Source: Cyanobacteria bacterium OH_SFB_17 | Lineage (GTDB): Bacteria; Cyanobacteriota; Vampirovibrionia; Gastranaerophilales; Gastranaerophilaceae | Length of the DNA: 12,464 bases | Assembly (NCBI GenBank): GCA_023395735.1 | Contig: JAEWYI010000105.1 | Span: 1 to 12,464 of the forward strand | Direction: 5' to 3' | Shown: positions 6,882 to 12,464 of the stretch, piece after piece | How the letters are laid out: each line of letters opens with the position of its first letter | How positions within the stretch are numbered: the first letter of the stretch is position 1 | Translations under genes and position numbers: made by a program | Notes under the pieces: generated by a model | Database searches by the model: none | The model's input: only the letters and a program-made list of their open reading frames with translations | What the model was told of the DNA's origin: nothing

Positions 6882-7880
6882 ATGAAAGAACAAAAAATAG
6901 CTGTAATAGGATGCGGGGTATGGGGCAGAAATATTGTCCGAAATTTTTATAACCTAAACGTTCTTGATACAGTATGCGATATAGATGAGGAAAACTTGAA
7001 AAAAGTTACTTCTGAATATTCAGGAGTAAAAATCACAAGAGATTATAATGACATTATCAACAACCCTGATATAACAGGAGTTGCTGTCGTAACTCCGAGC
7101 CACATGCATTACAAAGTTGTTAAAGCGATGCTATTGGCAGGTAAAAATGTTTACGTGGAAAAACCTATTTCTACAGTTGCAGAAGAAGCAAGAGATTTGA
7201 CAAACCTTGCAAACGATCGTGGACTTGTATTAATGGTAGGCCACCTTCTTTTGTACCATCCTGCAGTTAACAGACTCAAAATGCTTATAGATGAAGGAGT
7301 TCTTGGCGATGTTGTTTATGCACAAAGCGACAGATTAAACGTTAATTACTTTAAAAATGACAGAAGCGTTATGTGGGACTTGGCGCCTCATGATGTTTCA
7401 ATGATAAGCTATGTTATAGGTAAAGATCCTGTTAGAGTTATCTCTGCAATAGGCTGCTCTTCAGATAGAAACGAAATAATGGACATCACACACCTTGGAA
7501 TCGAATTTGAAAACGGTGTAGTTGCTCATATTTCAGACAGCTGGATTACACCTAAAAAACACGTTACTCTAATGGTTAGAGGAACAAAAGCAACAGCTAT
7601 TTTAGATGATACTGTAGCTGAAAACAAATTGAATATTTATGATAATTTTGCAGCAGGAGCGTCCAAAAACATTCCGCTTGATTATTTGGAAATTGAGCCG
7701 TTAAAACTTGAATGTCAGCACTTTGTAAGCTGCTGTGAATCAGGTAAAAAAGCTCGCTCTGATGGTGAAAATGGTTTTGTTGTCGTTAAAATTTTGGAAG
7801 AAGCTGAAAAAATTATGCTTGGTGAAAAAGTGAAAAAATTAGATGAATTTAATTTTGCACTTTCCAGATTAAAAAAATAG
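6882..7880 (+). CDS. Gfo/Idh/MocA family NAD(P)-dependent oxidoreductase
   Basis: This is a cytoplasmic dehydrogenase of the glucose-fructose oxidoreductase/inositol dehydrogenase family. The N-terminus holds the Rossmann dinucleotide loop IGCGVWG (G10-G15), followed by VCDID and VVTPSHMH. The family EKP signature is E93-K94-P95, where the lysine is catalytic in relatives. The substrate domain includes GHLLLYHPAV, VMWDLAPHDVSM (H170) and DSWITPKK. At 332 aa it has the usual length. The GHLLLYHPA and WDLAPHD stretches recall WbpB/WlbA-like UDP-sugar 3-dehydrogenases, so a nucleotide-sugar or surface-glycan substrate is possible. No other genes of that pathway are adjacent, so the substrate is unassigned. 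The gene is followed 44 nt later by the phosphatidyltransferase gene. Confidence 0.88.
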   Translation: MKEQKIAVIGCGVWGRNIVRNFYNLNVLDTVCDIDEENLKKVTSEYSGVKITRDYNDIINNPDITGVAVVTPSHMHYKVVKAMLLAGKNVYVEKPISTVAEEARDLTNLANDRGLVLMVGHLLLYHPAVNRLKMLIDEGVLGDVVYAQSDRLNVNYFKNDRSVMWDLAPHDVSMISYVIGKDPVRVISAIGCSSDRNEIMDITHLGIEFENGVVAHISDSWITPKKHVTLMVRGTKATAILDDTVAENKLNIYDNFAAGASKNIPLDYLEIEPLKLECQHFVSCCESGKKARSDGENGFVVVKILEEAEKIMLGEKVKKLDEFNFALSRLKK

Positions 7881-7924
7881 TATAATCTTAGATTTTTTCA
7901 AAATACATTAGTAAAGGAGTTATT

Positions 7925-8536
7925 ATGGCAAATTTTATTACGATTTTTCGCGTATTCTTAGTTTTTATAGCAATATATTTGCTATTTACAGGCGATTTTT
8001 ATCCGTATCTTTGGGCTTTTGGTCTAACATCAGTTGCTTTTATTCTTGATGGGGTTGACGGCTATGTCGCAAGAAAATTCAACGAATCATCTAAACTTGG
8101 TGCAATGCTTGATATTATGAGTGATAGGATTGTAGAAAATGCTTATTGGGTTGCTTTCGCAGTTTTGGGATGGCTACCGGTTGCGTTTCCGATTATTGCG
8201 TTGACAAGAGGTTTTGTTGTTGATGGGATAAGAAGCGTTGCGATGGAACAAGGCTATACTGCATTCGGCAACTTAAGTATGCAAGAAAGCAAAGTAGGAT
8301 ATATGATTTGCAGCTCAAAATTCTCAAGAATCACATACGCAGTTGCAAAGTTGGGCGCTTTCATTTTCTTGATTTTAGCAAATATTCCTTTTGTGCCATC
8401 AGAACAACTTATGGGACTTAATTCTGTAGCTAGAGTTTTGGCAGTAATTGCAATTCAATTCTGCGTAATCAGAGGTCTCCCTGTTGTTTTTGAAAGCAAA
8501 AAATTCTTTTCAAAAAATGAAACGGTTGAAGGATAA
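7925..8536 (+). CDS. CDP-alcohol phosphatidyltransferase, PgsA-like
   Basis: This integral membrane enzyme transfers a phosphatidyl group from CDP-diacylglycerol to an alcohol; PgsA uses glycerol 3-phosphate on the way to phosphatidylglycerol. The complete signature D(x)2DG(x)2AR(x)8G(x)3D(x)3D is present with D42, D45, G46, A49, R50, G59, D63 and D67. Several hydrophobic helices surround it, and IRSVAMEQG resembles the PgsA region after the signature. The 203-aa length fits PgsA. AAAGGAG (7914-7920), 4 nt before the ATG, is the best ribosome site in the window. A TATAAT at 7882-7887 without a well-placed -35 could be an internal promoter. The alcohol substrate cannot be fixed from sequence, but glycerol 3-phosphate is the leading candidate. 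A strong terminator follows the stop. Confidence 0.9.
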   Translation: MANFITIFRVFLVFIAIYLLFTGDFYPYLWAFGLTSVAFILDGVDGYVARKFNESSKLGAMLDIMSDRIVENAYWVAFAVLGWLPVAFPIIALTRGFVVDGIRSVAMEQGYTAFGNLSMQESKVGYMICSSKFSRITYAVAKLGAFIFLILANIPFVPSEQLMGLNSVARVLAVIAIQFCVIRGLPVVFESKKFFSKNETVEG

Positions 8537-8549
8537 AAAACAATTTAAT

Positions 8550-8589
8550 AAAAAAGAAGGCGAAGCTTAAAAGCTTCGCCTTCTTTTTT
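8550..8589. terminator. Bidirectional intrinsic terminator
   Basis: An 11-bp perfect stem (8556-8566 with 8573-8583) with a TTAAAA loop is flanked by six A on the left and six T on the right, so it works as a rho-independent terminator on both strands. It sits between the convergent PgsA-like gene (ending 8536) and the BI-1 family gene (ending 8601) and should serve both. Confidence 0.93.
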
Positions 8590-8600
8590 ATTATAAAAAT

Positions 8601-9329
8601 TTATCTGTCTCTTAATTTAGCCAACAAATTTAAAATTTCTATATACAACCAAACAAGAGTAACCATAAGCCCAAACGCTCCATACCACTCCATGTTTTTT
8701 GACAAAAGCTGTTGTGAACCTCTTTCAATAAAATCAAAATCAATAATTAGATTTAAAGAAGCAATTACAACAACCAAAAGACTAAAGCCTATGCCTATAT
8801 TGCTTGATGTCGAAATCTGCGGAATCGTCATTCCGAAAAACGAACCGATTAAATTTATTATATAAATACCCGCAATAGACAAAGTAGAAATAAACAAAAC
8901 ACTTCTAAATTTGTCAGTACACTTGATTAAGCCCAATCTGTATAGAATTAACATTGAAGCTAAAGCTGCAAAGGTTCCAGCTATTGCCTGAATTGCAATC
9001 CCCGGATACATTTTTTCAAACATTGCAGAGATTCCGCCCAATACCAAGCCCTCTGAAACAGCATAAACAGGAGCCGCAATTCGTAAAGCGTTTCTGTTAA
9101 ACATAATCACAATAAATGAAATAATGCTTAAAACAAATCCACCCATTCCAAGCATCATCGCCTTGTCGGTATACCCCTTAAAGAACAAGTCCCATACCGA
9201 AAAACTACCAACCAATAATAACGCCAGCAAAACAAATGTTTTATTTATAGCTCCGTTGACCGTCATTGGCTCAGAATCTAAAACTCTTTCTCTTTCTACA
9301 GCACTCTGGCTGAAAACCGGATTTGACAT
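8601..9329 (-). CDS. Bax inhibitor-1/YccA family membrane protein
   Basis: Members are small multi-pass inner-membrane proteins; studied bacterial ones (YetJ) act as pH-sensitive calcium leak channels, and YccA modulates FtsH. The 242-aa product has a hydrophilic N-terminus of about 28 residues, then roughly seven hydrophobic helices. Family stretches include APVYAVSEGLVLGGISA, DFDFIERG (D197-G204) and the C-terminal MEWYGAFGLMVTLVWLYIEIL. The acidic DFDFIE segment is in the area where relatives carry pH-sensing aspartates, but exact equivalence is not checked. AGGAGG (9339-9334) lies 4 nt before the start codon, giving a strong start. A perfect GC-rich hairpin lies just upstream of the ribosome site. 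The gene shares its 3' terminator with the convergent PgsA-like gene. Confidence 0.92.
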   Translation of the reverse strand: MSNPVFSQSAVERERVLDSEPMTVNGAINKTFVLLALLLVGSFSVWDLFFKGYTDKAMMLGMGGFVLSIISFIVIMFNRNALRIAAPVYAVSEGLVLGGISAMFEKMYPGIAIQAIAGTFAALASMLILYRLGLIKCTDKFRSVLFISTLSIAGIYIINLIGSFFGMTIPQISTSSNIGIGFSLLVVVIASLNLIIDFDFIERGSQQLLSKNMEWYGAFGLMVTLVWLYIEILNLLAKLRDR

Positions 9330-9348
9330 ATTTCCTCCTTTTTATGTT

Positions 9349-9387
9349 TTAACAGAGGCGCCCCGCGCCGCGGGGCGCCTCTGTTAA
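9349..9387. repeat. Perfect 18-bp GC-rich hairpin between divergent genes
   Basis: The arms at 9349-9366 and 9370-9387 are perfect reverse complements around a 3-nt GCC loop; the inner 14 bp of the stem is almost all G and C. It lies 9 nt upstream of the BI-1 gene's ribosome site and about 70 nt upstream of the ABC exporter start. Neither side has a T tract (TTTGG on one strand, AACATAAAAAGG on the other), so it is not a canonical intrinsic terminator. It may be an mRNA leader structure, a regulatory site or a REP-like element. Confidence 0.8.
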
Positions 9388-9419
9388 TTTGGTTATAAAC
9401 TATTAAGTTCTTAATCCAT

Positions 9420-9450
9420 ATTATACAACAACAAGTTGTTTTTGTGTTAA
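9420..9450 (-). promoter_or_regulatory. Possible promoter for the BI-1 family gene
   Basis: On the - strand, TATAAT (9425-9420) is preceded by TTAACA (9450-9445) with a 19-nt spacer. Transcription would begin near 9413, giving a leader of about 80 nt that contains the whole GC-rich hairpin. The same AT-rich bases offer TATTAT at 9419-9424 on the + strand as a -10 for the ABC exporter, so divergent promoters may overlap here. Confidence 0.35.
9427..9440. repeat. Short dyad before the ABC exporter start
   Basis: AACAAC and GTTGTT flank a 2-nt AA centre. The dyad sits next to the putative divergent -10 boxes and 19 nt before the exporter start codon. It could be a repressor site or chance in AT-rich DNA. 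Confidence 0.3.
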
Positions 9451-9459
9451 ATTTAAGTT

Positions 9460-11259
9460 ATGCGAGTAGAAAATTTTTCAAAATTCATCAAATATTTTGG
9501 ACAGGGACGGAGAATCAAACTTTTTGGATTTTTTATTCTATCAATAATTGCTGGCTCTCTGGAACTTTTGGGTATCGCCCTTGTTTATCCTTTTATATTA
9601 TTGCTTTTAAAGCCCGAATATATTGTAAACTCGTCCTATTACAAAGACTTTGCGAAATTTCTCTTTATACCTAATACTTTAACAGGTGCCTTTATTATAG
9701 GTCTTATTGTTGCGATATTGTTTATTCTTAAGAATTTATTTATAATTTACGCGAATTTTTGCCAAAATAAATTTATAAGCAATTGGAAAATTGATATAGC
9801 AAACAGATTTATGAAATATTATCTCTTTGCCCCGTACAAAAAGACTCTTGAAACGTCCCCTTCTGAAAAAATTTACAAACTAACTTATCTTATCGGACAA
9901 TCGCTTGATGGTTTTATCTTTAGAATAATCAACCTTTGTACAAATTCTGTTATTGTTGTTATGATTTTAGGACTCTTGGTGTGGAAATTCCCATCAGCCG
10001 CTATTTTAACAGGGATTTTTATTACAATTACAATGATAATTCATAACAAACTTTTCAAAGAGAGGACAACAAAAGTTTCAAAAGATTTTGCTCTACAGTC
10101 TTTAAAAAACAATGAAAAAATGCTTGAAATAATAAACAACATAAAAGAGTTGAAAATTCTTTCTGCCGAAGAACATTTTTTTGAAGAATTTCACAATTTA
10201 CAGAAAAGTTTCAACAACACAATGCTTTTAAATAATTTCTATTGCTCAATTTCACCTTATATAATAGAAATATTTATAGTTTTATCCTTAATTATTTTGG
10301 CAGCCTTTATCGGTTTTCAAAACATAGAAAACACATCTTGGATGGTCGCATCATATGCGGTTATGGTTGCAGCTATATTCAGAATAGCACCTGCATTGAA
10401 CAGGATTCAAACCTCATTGAACGCAATAAACGGCTCTAGAGAAATTGTAAAAACGATGCTAAAAGAATTTGAAAACACTGATATGTCAATACTTGAGCAG
10501 TCTTCCGGCAGTAAAATAGAATTTATCCAAAAAATTCAACTTAAAAATATAAACTTTGCCTACAAAAAAAATCCTATTCTTAAAGAAATAAATTTAGAAA
10601 TAAAAAAAGGCGAATTTGTTGGGATTGTAGGTCTTTCGGGCGCTGGAAAAAGTACGCTTGTTGACATTTTGATGGGGCTTTTGCCTGCTGATAGCGGCGA
10701 TTTTTTAATAGATGAAACAAAAATAACTCAGTCTAATATGAATTCTGCAAGAAAAATCTTCGGGTATGTTCCTCAGCAGATAAATATCGTTGATGGATCA
10801 ATCTTGCGCAACATTGCGTTTGGCGAAAAAGAATCAGAAATTAACAAAGAAAAAGTTGTAAAAATTTTAAAAGAAACAAAAATATATGACGTAATCGAAA
10901 ATGACGAACAAAGACTATATTCTGACATAATAAGGGGCATGACAGGGCTATCACAAGGGCAAAAACAAAGACTGGCGATTGCAAGAGCATTATATAGAGA
11001 TCCCGAAGTCTTGATTCTTGACGAGGCAACATCATCGCTTGATGTTCAGACAGAAAACGAGATTACAGAAGTGTTGAATGGGTTCAAAGGCAAAAAAACA
11101 ATTATTGCGATTGCTCATAGACTTTCTACGCTCAAAAGCTGCGATAGACTTATTTATATGAAAAACGGCCAAATAATAGATACAGGAAGCTTTGGCGAAC
11201 TTAGCGAAAAATACAGCGACTTTGCAAAATTGGTAAAGCTATCTAGTTTAGAAAAATAA
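9460..11259 (+). CDS. ABC exporter, fused permease and ATPase (MsbA/PglK-like)
   Basis: This half-transporter, expected to work as a homodimer, combines a membrane domain with an ATPase domain and probably flips a lipid, lipid-linked glycan or peptide across the inner membrane. The first ~330 residues hold about six hydrophobic helices; the start GSLELLGIALVYPFI resembles exporters found with surface-glycan genes. The ATPase domain shows Walker A GLSGAGKST (391-399), Q-loop VPQQ, signature LSQGQ (497-501; usual LSGGQ), Walker B VLILDEAT (517-524), D-loop SSLD and the H-loop histidine H553. All catalytic positions are intact and 599 aa is the usual length. The ATG at 9460 has no clear Shine-Dalgarno sequence. 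The gene stands alone, divergent from the BI-1 gene and convergent with the prepilin-like gene, so the substrate is unassigned. Confidence 0.93.
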   Translation: MRVENFSKFIKYFGQGRRIKLFGFFILSIIAGSLELLGIALVYPFILLLLKPEYIVNSSYYKDFAKFLFIPNTLTGAFIIGLIVAILFILKNLFIIYANFCQNKFISNWKIDIANRFMKYYLFAPYKKTLETSPSEKIYKLTYLIGQSLDGFIFRIINLCTNSVIVVMILGLLVWKFPSAAILTGIFITITMIIHNKLFKERTTKVSKDFALQSLKNNEKMLEIINNIKELKILSAEEHFFEEFHNLQKSFNNTMLLNNFYCSISPYIIEIFIVLSLIILAAFIGFQNIENTSWMVASYAVMVAAIFRIAPALNRIQTSLNAINGSREIVKTMLKEFENTDMSILEQSSGSKIEFIQKIQLKNINFAYKKNPILKEINLEIKKGEFVGIVGLSGAGKSTLVDILMGLLPADSGDFLIDETKITQSNMNSARKIFGYVPQQINIVDGSILRNIAFGEKESEINKEKVVKILKETKIYDVIENDEQRLYSDIIRGMTGLSQGQKQRLAIARALYRDPEVLILDEATSSLDVQTENEITEVLNGFKGKKTIIAIAHRLSTLKSCDRLIYMKNGQIIDTGSFGELSEKYSDFAKLVKLSSLEK

Positions 11260-11297
11260 TTTGGATTACAAAAATCAACGTGTTTGCTTAAATTAAT

Positions 11298-12161
11298 TTA
11301 ATCACAACTTGTTTTATTCCCCCAAGATAAATCATCACACTTTAAATAATCCAAGTTTTGATTAAAGATTACCCACGCAGAACAACCTACGCCATTGTTA
11401 GATCCTGTTGATAAATTATTACAAGCCTTTGAAAAATCTGAACCACTACTTTCAAACTCAGAACCGTAAGGGATTATTCCAAATTTATTAAGCCTAAAAG
11501 CGAAATAATCAATTCCTTTGGTATTAGGACCTTTACTGCCATTTATATCTACATACAAATCAGCGCAATTATTTTCTAAAGTTCCAGTACCTGTAACTTT
11601 ATTACAGCTTGCTTCATTTATCCAAACAAGCAAGAGTGTTCCATCCGCCAACAACGCCCTTGCAGTGTTTGTACTACTATCAGCTGGAGTCGATGATTTA
11701 ATTTTTGTTAAATTTTTATAATAAATATCAGGATTTATACAACCTGTACTATTCCCACAATTTTTAATTATCTTTAAGTAAGGAGCAATTGCATTAATTA
11801 AATTAGCTGCACCTTCCCCACTTCCTTCAGCAATCAAAGACCACGTATCAGGGGTCCCATTTTCTTGAACAGCTATATTATAAGCATTCAAAAGAATAGA
11901 ATAAGATTTTTTAAGGGCAACAACAGTTGCTTTTTCTTGTTGTTTTGCGATTACTGTAGGAATAGTGAGAGAGGCAATAACTCCAATTATACCAAGAGTA
12001 ATCAAAACTTCAGCAAGCGTAAATGCCATATGTACACTTCGAAATCTAAATAATTTGGCGATGTCAACTGAATTAAAATAAGACCTAAAAAATTGCGAAA
12101 TTTTTGAACATTTCTTAATAATAATTACTGGTAAACATAAATCGATTTTTTTTAAAATCAT
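11298..12161 (-). CDS. Type IV prepilin-like protein with N-terminal methylation motif, long leader
   Basis: The protein carries a class III (prepilin) signal: MA followed by FTLAEVLITLGIIGVIASLTIP, with the expected cleavage after A46, F47 as the methylated residue and E51 at mature position 5. The hydrophobic helix is followed by an amphipathic stretch and a globular domain with VDINGSKGPN (D205 onwards) and FGIIPYG, a pattern seen in pseudopilin-like proteins where the acidic/Asn loop may bind calcium. The mature part of about 241 residues has eight cysteines and many Ser/Asn/Gly, suggesting an exported, disulfide-bonded domain. The 46-residue leader is long and basic; its start is supported by AAGGAG 7 nt upstream. 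A start at M45 would leave a leader of two residues and is less likely. Alanine at -1 instead of glycine is tolerated by some prepilin peptidases. No pilus assembly genes are nearby. Confidence 0.88.
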   Translation of the reverse strand: MILKKIDLCLPVIIIKKCSKISQFFRSYFNSVDIAKLFRFRSVHMAFTLAEVLITLGIIGVIASLTIPTVIAKQQEKATVVALKKSYSILLNAYNIAVQENGTPDTWSLIAEGSGEGAANLINAIAPYLKIIKNCGNSTGCINPDIYYKNLTKIKSSTPADSSTNTARALLADGTLLLVWINEASCNKVTGTGTLENNCADLYVDINGSKGPNTKGIDYFAFRLNKFGIIPYGSEFESSGSDFSKACNNLSTGSNNGVGCSAWVIFNQNLDYLKCDDLSWGNKTSCD

Positions 12162-12168
12162 GTAAAAA

Positions 12169-12174
12169 CTCCTT
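12169..12174 (-). promoter_or_regulatory. RBS that fixes the long-leader start of the prepilin
   Basis: AAGGAG on the - strand lies 7 nt before the ATG at 12161-12159. It supports translation of the full 46-residue leader rather than initiation at the internal Met next to the cleavage site. Confidence 0.8.
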
Positions 12175-12189
12175 GTAAAATATTACTAT

Positions 12190-12224
12190 ATTATAGCATC
12201 AAATTTTTCAAGTTATTTTGATGC
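12190..12224 (-). promoter_or_regulatory. Promoter with an upstream dyad for the prepilin gene
   Basis: On the - strand an extended -10, TGC followed by TATAAT (12198-12190), lies about 30 nt before the start codon; no good -35 is seen. Immediately upstream an 8-bp inverted repeat, GCATCAAA (12196-12203) and TTTGATGC (12217-12224) with a 13-nt spacer, covers the spacer and -35 zone. This is where a regulator would bind to compensate for, or block access to, the missing -35. Confidence 0.5.
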
Positions 12225-12291
12225 AAATTTGCCTTAATTAAAACTCAAATAAGTAATAGATAATTTTTCTCTAAAATTTTTATAAAAAGCC

Positions 12292-12320
12292 TTTACAAAG
12301 AATTTTTTTTTTGCTAAGAT
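12292..12320 (+). promoter_or_regulatory. Promoter for tRNA-Asn
   Basis: TTTACA (12292-12297), a 17-nt spacer and TAAGAT (12315-12320) form a near-ideal sigma70-type promoter, improved by TGC directly before the -10. Transcription should start near 12327, leaving about 65 nt of leader before the tRNA. The 12225-12291 stretch between this promoter and the prepilin promoter is AT-rich and shows nothing else. Confidence 0.7.
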
Positions 12321-12392
12321 ATGGATATAGTCACTGAAAAGCCAAACAAAGAGTCTTGAGGTGGCGCTAAATAAGAATATGGAATAAAATAA

Positions 12393-12464
12393 TCCTCAGT
12401 AGCTCAATGGCGGAGCAACCGGCTGTTAACCGGTAGGTTGTTGGTTCGAGTCCAACCTGGGGAG
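12393..12464 (+). tRNA. tRNA-Asn(GTT)
   Basis: The cloverleaf is complete. The acceptor stem is TCCTCAG (12393-12399) with CTGGGGA (12457-12463), tolerating one T-G pair. The D stem is GCTC/GAGC, and the anticodon stem ACCGG/CCGGT has loop CTGTTAA with anticodon GTT at 12425-12427. The T stem is GTTGG/CCAAC with loop TTCGAGT. The window ends on the discriminator G, so whether CCA is encoded cannot be seen. Confidence 0.97.

Noticed and set aside
7855..7887. Promoter before the PgsA-like gene (TTGCAC with TATAAT)
   Set aside because: The spacer is 21 nt, too long for a good sigma70 promoter; only the -10 is convincing, so it is mentioned under the gene and not called.
9124..9387. Open frame on the + strand opposite the BI-1 gene and the GC-rich hairpin
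   Set aside because: It is antisense to a clear membrane protein gene, has no ribosome site, and its composition is the shadow of that gene.
11260..11301. Palindrome TTAAATTAATTTAA (11288-11301) between the convergent exporter and prepilin genes as a terminator
   Set aside because: The dyad is entirely A/T with no GC stem or T tract, so I cannot support a terminator; the two genes have no visible one between them.
1..12464. CRISPR array, insertion sequence, toxin-antitoxin or defence module
   Set aside because: No spaced direct repeats, transposase, terminal repeats, or nuclease/toxin-type genes are seen; nearly every long gene belongs to a metabolic or membrane family.

Overview
The window is an AT-rich bacterial chromosome segment with compact metabolic operons, one RNA gene and no mobile element or CRISPR array. 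Two features point to the non-photosynthetic sister lineage of Cyanobacteria (Melainabacteria/Vampirovibrionia, Gastranaerophilales-like). The YvcK/CofD-like protein has a membrane-anchored N-terminal extension of the type I associate with cyanobacterial homologues. The pilin-like protein has an AFTLAEVLITLGIIG N-terminus of a type I recall as abundant in that lineage. Use of ThiH (radical SAM, oxygen-sensitive) rather than ThiO fits an anaerobe. The assignment is an inference from recalled family resemblance, not from a search.

Layout on the + strand: the 3' part of thiG (2-727) followed by thiH (760-1920) is the end of a thiamine thiazole operon, followed by a GGCGCC-rich hairpin. A tightly packed operon then runs from 2053 to 6817: a divergent LamB/YcsF (PxpA-like) protein, a membrane-anchored YvcK-like protein, panB, panC and an unrecognised two-TM protein. 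The last four overlap one another by 13, 7 and 16 nt. A Gfo/Idh/MocA oxidoreductase with its own promoter (6882-7880) and a PgsA-like CDP-alcohol phosphatidyltransferase (7925-8536) follow, ending in a strong bidirectional terminator.

On the - strand, a Bax inhibitor-1/YccA family membrane protein (8601-9329) converges on that terminator. Its divergent neighbour is a 599-aa ABC exporter (9460-11259, +). The intergenic region between them holds a perfect 18-bp GC-rich hairpin that no gene explains. A - strand prepilin-like, cysteine-rich secreted protein with an unusually long leader (11298-12161) converges on the exporter. The window ends with tRNA-Asn(GTT), preceded by a good sigma70-type promoter.

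Functionally the genes are mostly housekeeping: thiamine and pantothenate/CoA synthesis, carbon-flux/envelope control (YvcK), phospholipid synthesis, membrane homeostasis, lipid or glycan export, and surface fibres. I see no convincing new defence, toxin-antitoxin or mobile system. The best leads are the GC-rich intergenic palindromes, the PxpA-like protein with lost family motifs, the unknown membrane protein coupled to panC, and the prepilin's long leader and promoter dyad.
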